A DNA stretch of 64,000 nt. It comes from Setaria digitata (lineage: Eukaryota; Nematoda; Chromadorea; Rhabditida; Setariidae). This document shows positions 63,922 to 64,000 of the stretch, in pieces. The stretch spans positions 186,001 to 250,000 of the forward strand of contig RCAB01000039.1 in assembly GCA_003640385.1 (NCBI GenBank). Reading direction: 5' to 3'. Numbering within the stretch: position 1 is the first letter of the stretch; each line of letters opens with the position of its first letter. Both the position numbers and the translations under genes were made by a program. The notes below the pieces were generated by a model that did no database searches, was not told the origin of the DNA, and saw nothing but the letters and a program-made list of their open reading frames with translations.

Positions 63922-64000
63922 TTTTCAGCGGTGGCATACTTTTGAGAATAAAGTAAGAATTATTAATAGAGTATGTTAATGAAGAGTATTATAGTATTAA
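63922..64000. other. 5' flank of the KEKE-protein gene at the window edge
   Basis: Only 79 nt remain. The gene may have further untranslated sequence outside the window. Confidence 0.5.

Noticed and set aside
1..64000. Spliced-leader RNA gene, rRNA, CRISPR array, viral or bacterial insertion
   Set aside because: The nematode SL1 sequence, rRNA landmarks, regular spaced repeats and intronless bacterial-type genes were looked for by eye and not seen.

Overview
The window is eukaryotic nuclear DNA, almost certainly from a nematode and most likely a filarial or other spirurid (clade III) worm. It is AT-rich. The genes have many short exons, the introns end in TTTTCAG-like acceptors, and several start codons lie 1-40 nt behind an acceptor with no upstream coding exon, as expected for spliced-leader trans-splicing. 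The protein families (transthyretin-like proteins, a muscle LIM protein, a nematode-type aspartic protease) fit this. The exact species cannot be read from the sequence. Exon structures were assembled by hand from open frames, splice consensus and phase; every multi-exon model given closes in frame.

Layout. 1-8.2 kb, + strand: four tandem transthyretin-like (TTL) secreted-protein genes, each with three exons and a middle exon of 140 nt; two need a non-canonical splice site. 9.2-10.9 kb, - strand: a muscle LIM protein gene with two phase-locked alternative last exons. 13.7-15.5 kb, - strand: a short dolichol-kinase-like gene. 17.0-34.0 kb, - strand: a 16-exon gene for an 896-residue coiled-coil protein (tentatively PCM1-like) with a 6.4-kb intron carrying a foldback repeat. 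36.3-39.2 kb, + strand: a 9-exon membrane protein of unknown family. 39.7-40.1 kb: a small locus where both strands look codable. 40.3-41.7 kb, + strand: Mediator subunit MED18, convergent with PDCD5 (42.3-43.4 kb, - strand). 44.0-44.3 kb: a possible small tail-anchored protein. 44.5-47.3 kb, + strand: a pepsin-family aspartic protease. 47.3-58.9 kb: a gene-poor stretch holding a suspicious duplication on either side of an N. 58.9-62.8 kb, + strand: a rhodopsin-class neuropeptide-receptor-like GPCR with two possible C-termini. 63.2-63.9 kb, - strand: a single-pass membrane protein with a Lys/Glu-rich (KEKE) tail.

How the genes relate. Apart from the TTL array the genes are unrelated in function: secreted proteins, sarcomere, N-glycosylation lipid, centrosome/cytoskeleton, transcription, chaperone cofactor, proteolysis and signalling. 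No mobile element with coding capacity, viral insertion, bacterial insertion, rRNA, confident tRNA or CRISPR array was found. The least explained items are the non-canonical TTL splice sites, the phase-locked LIM exons, the foldback repeat at 25.0 kb, the nested hairpin at 42.2 kb, the orphan membrane protein and the two-strand locus at 39.7 kb.
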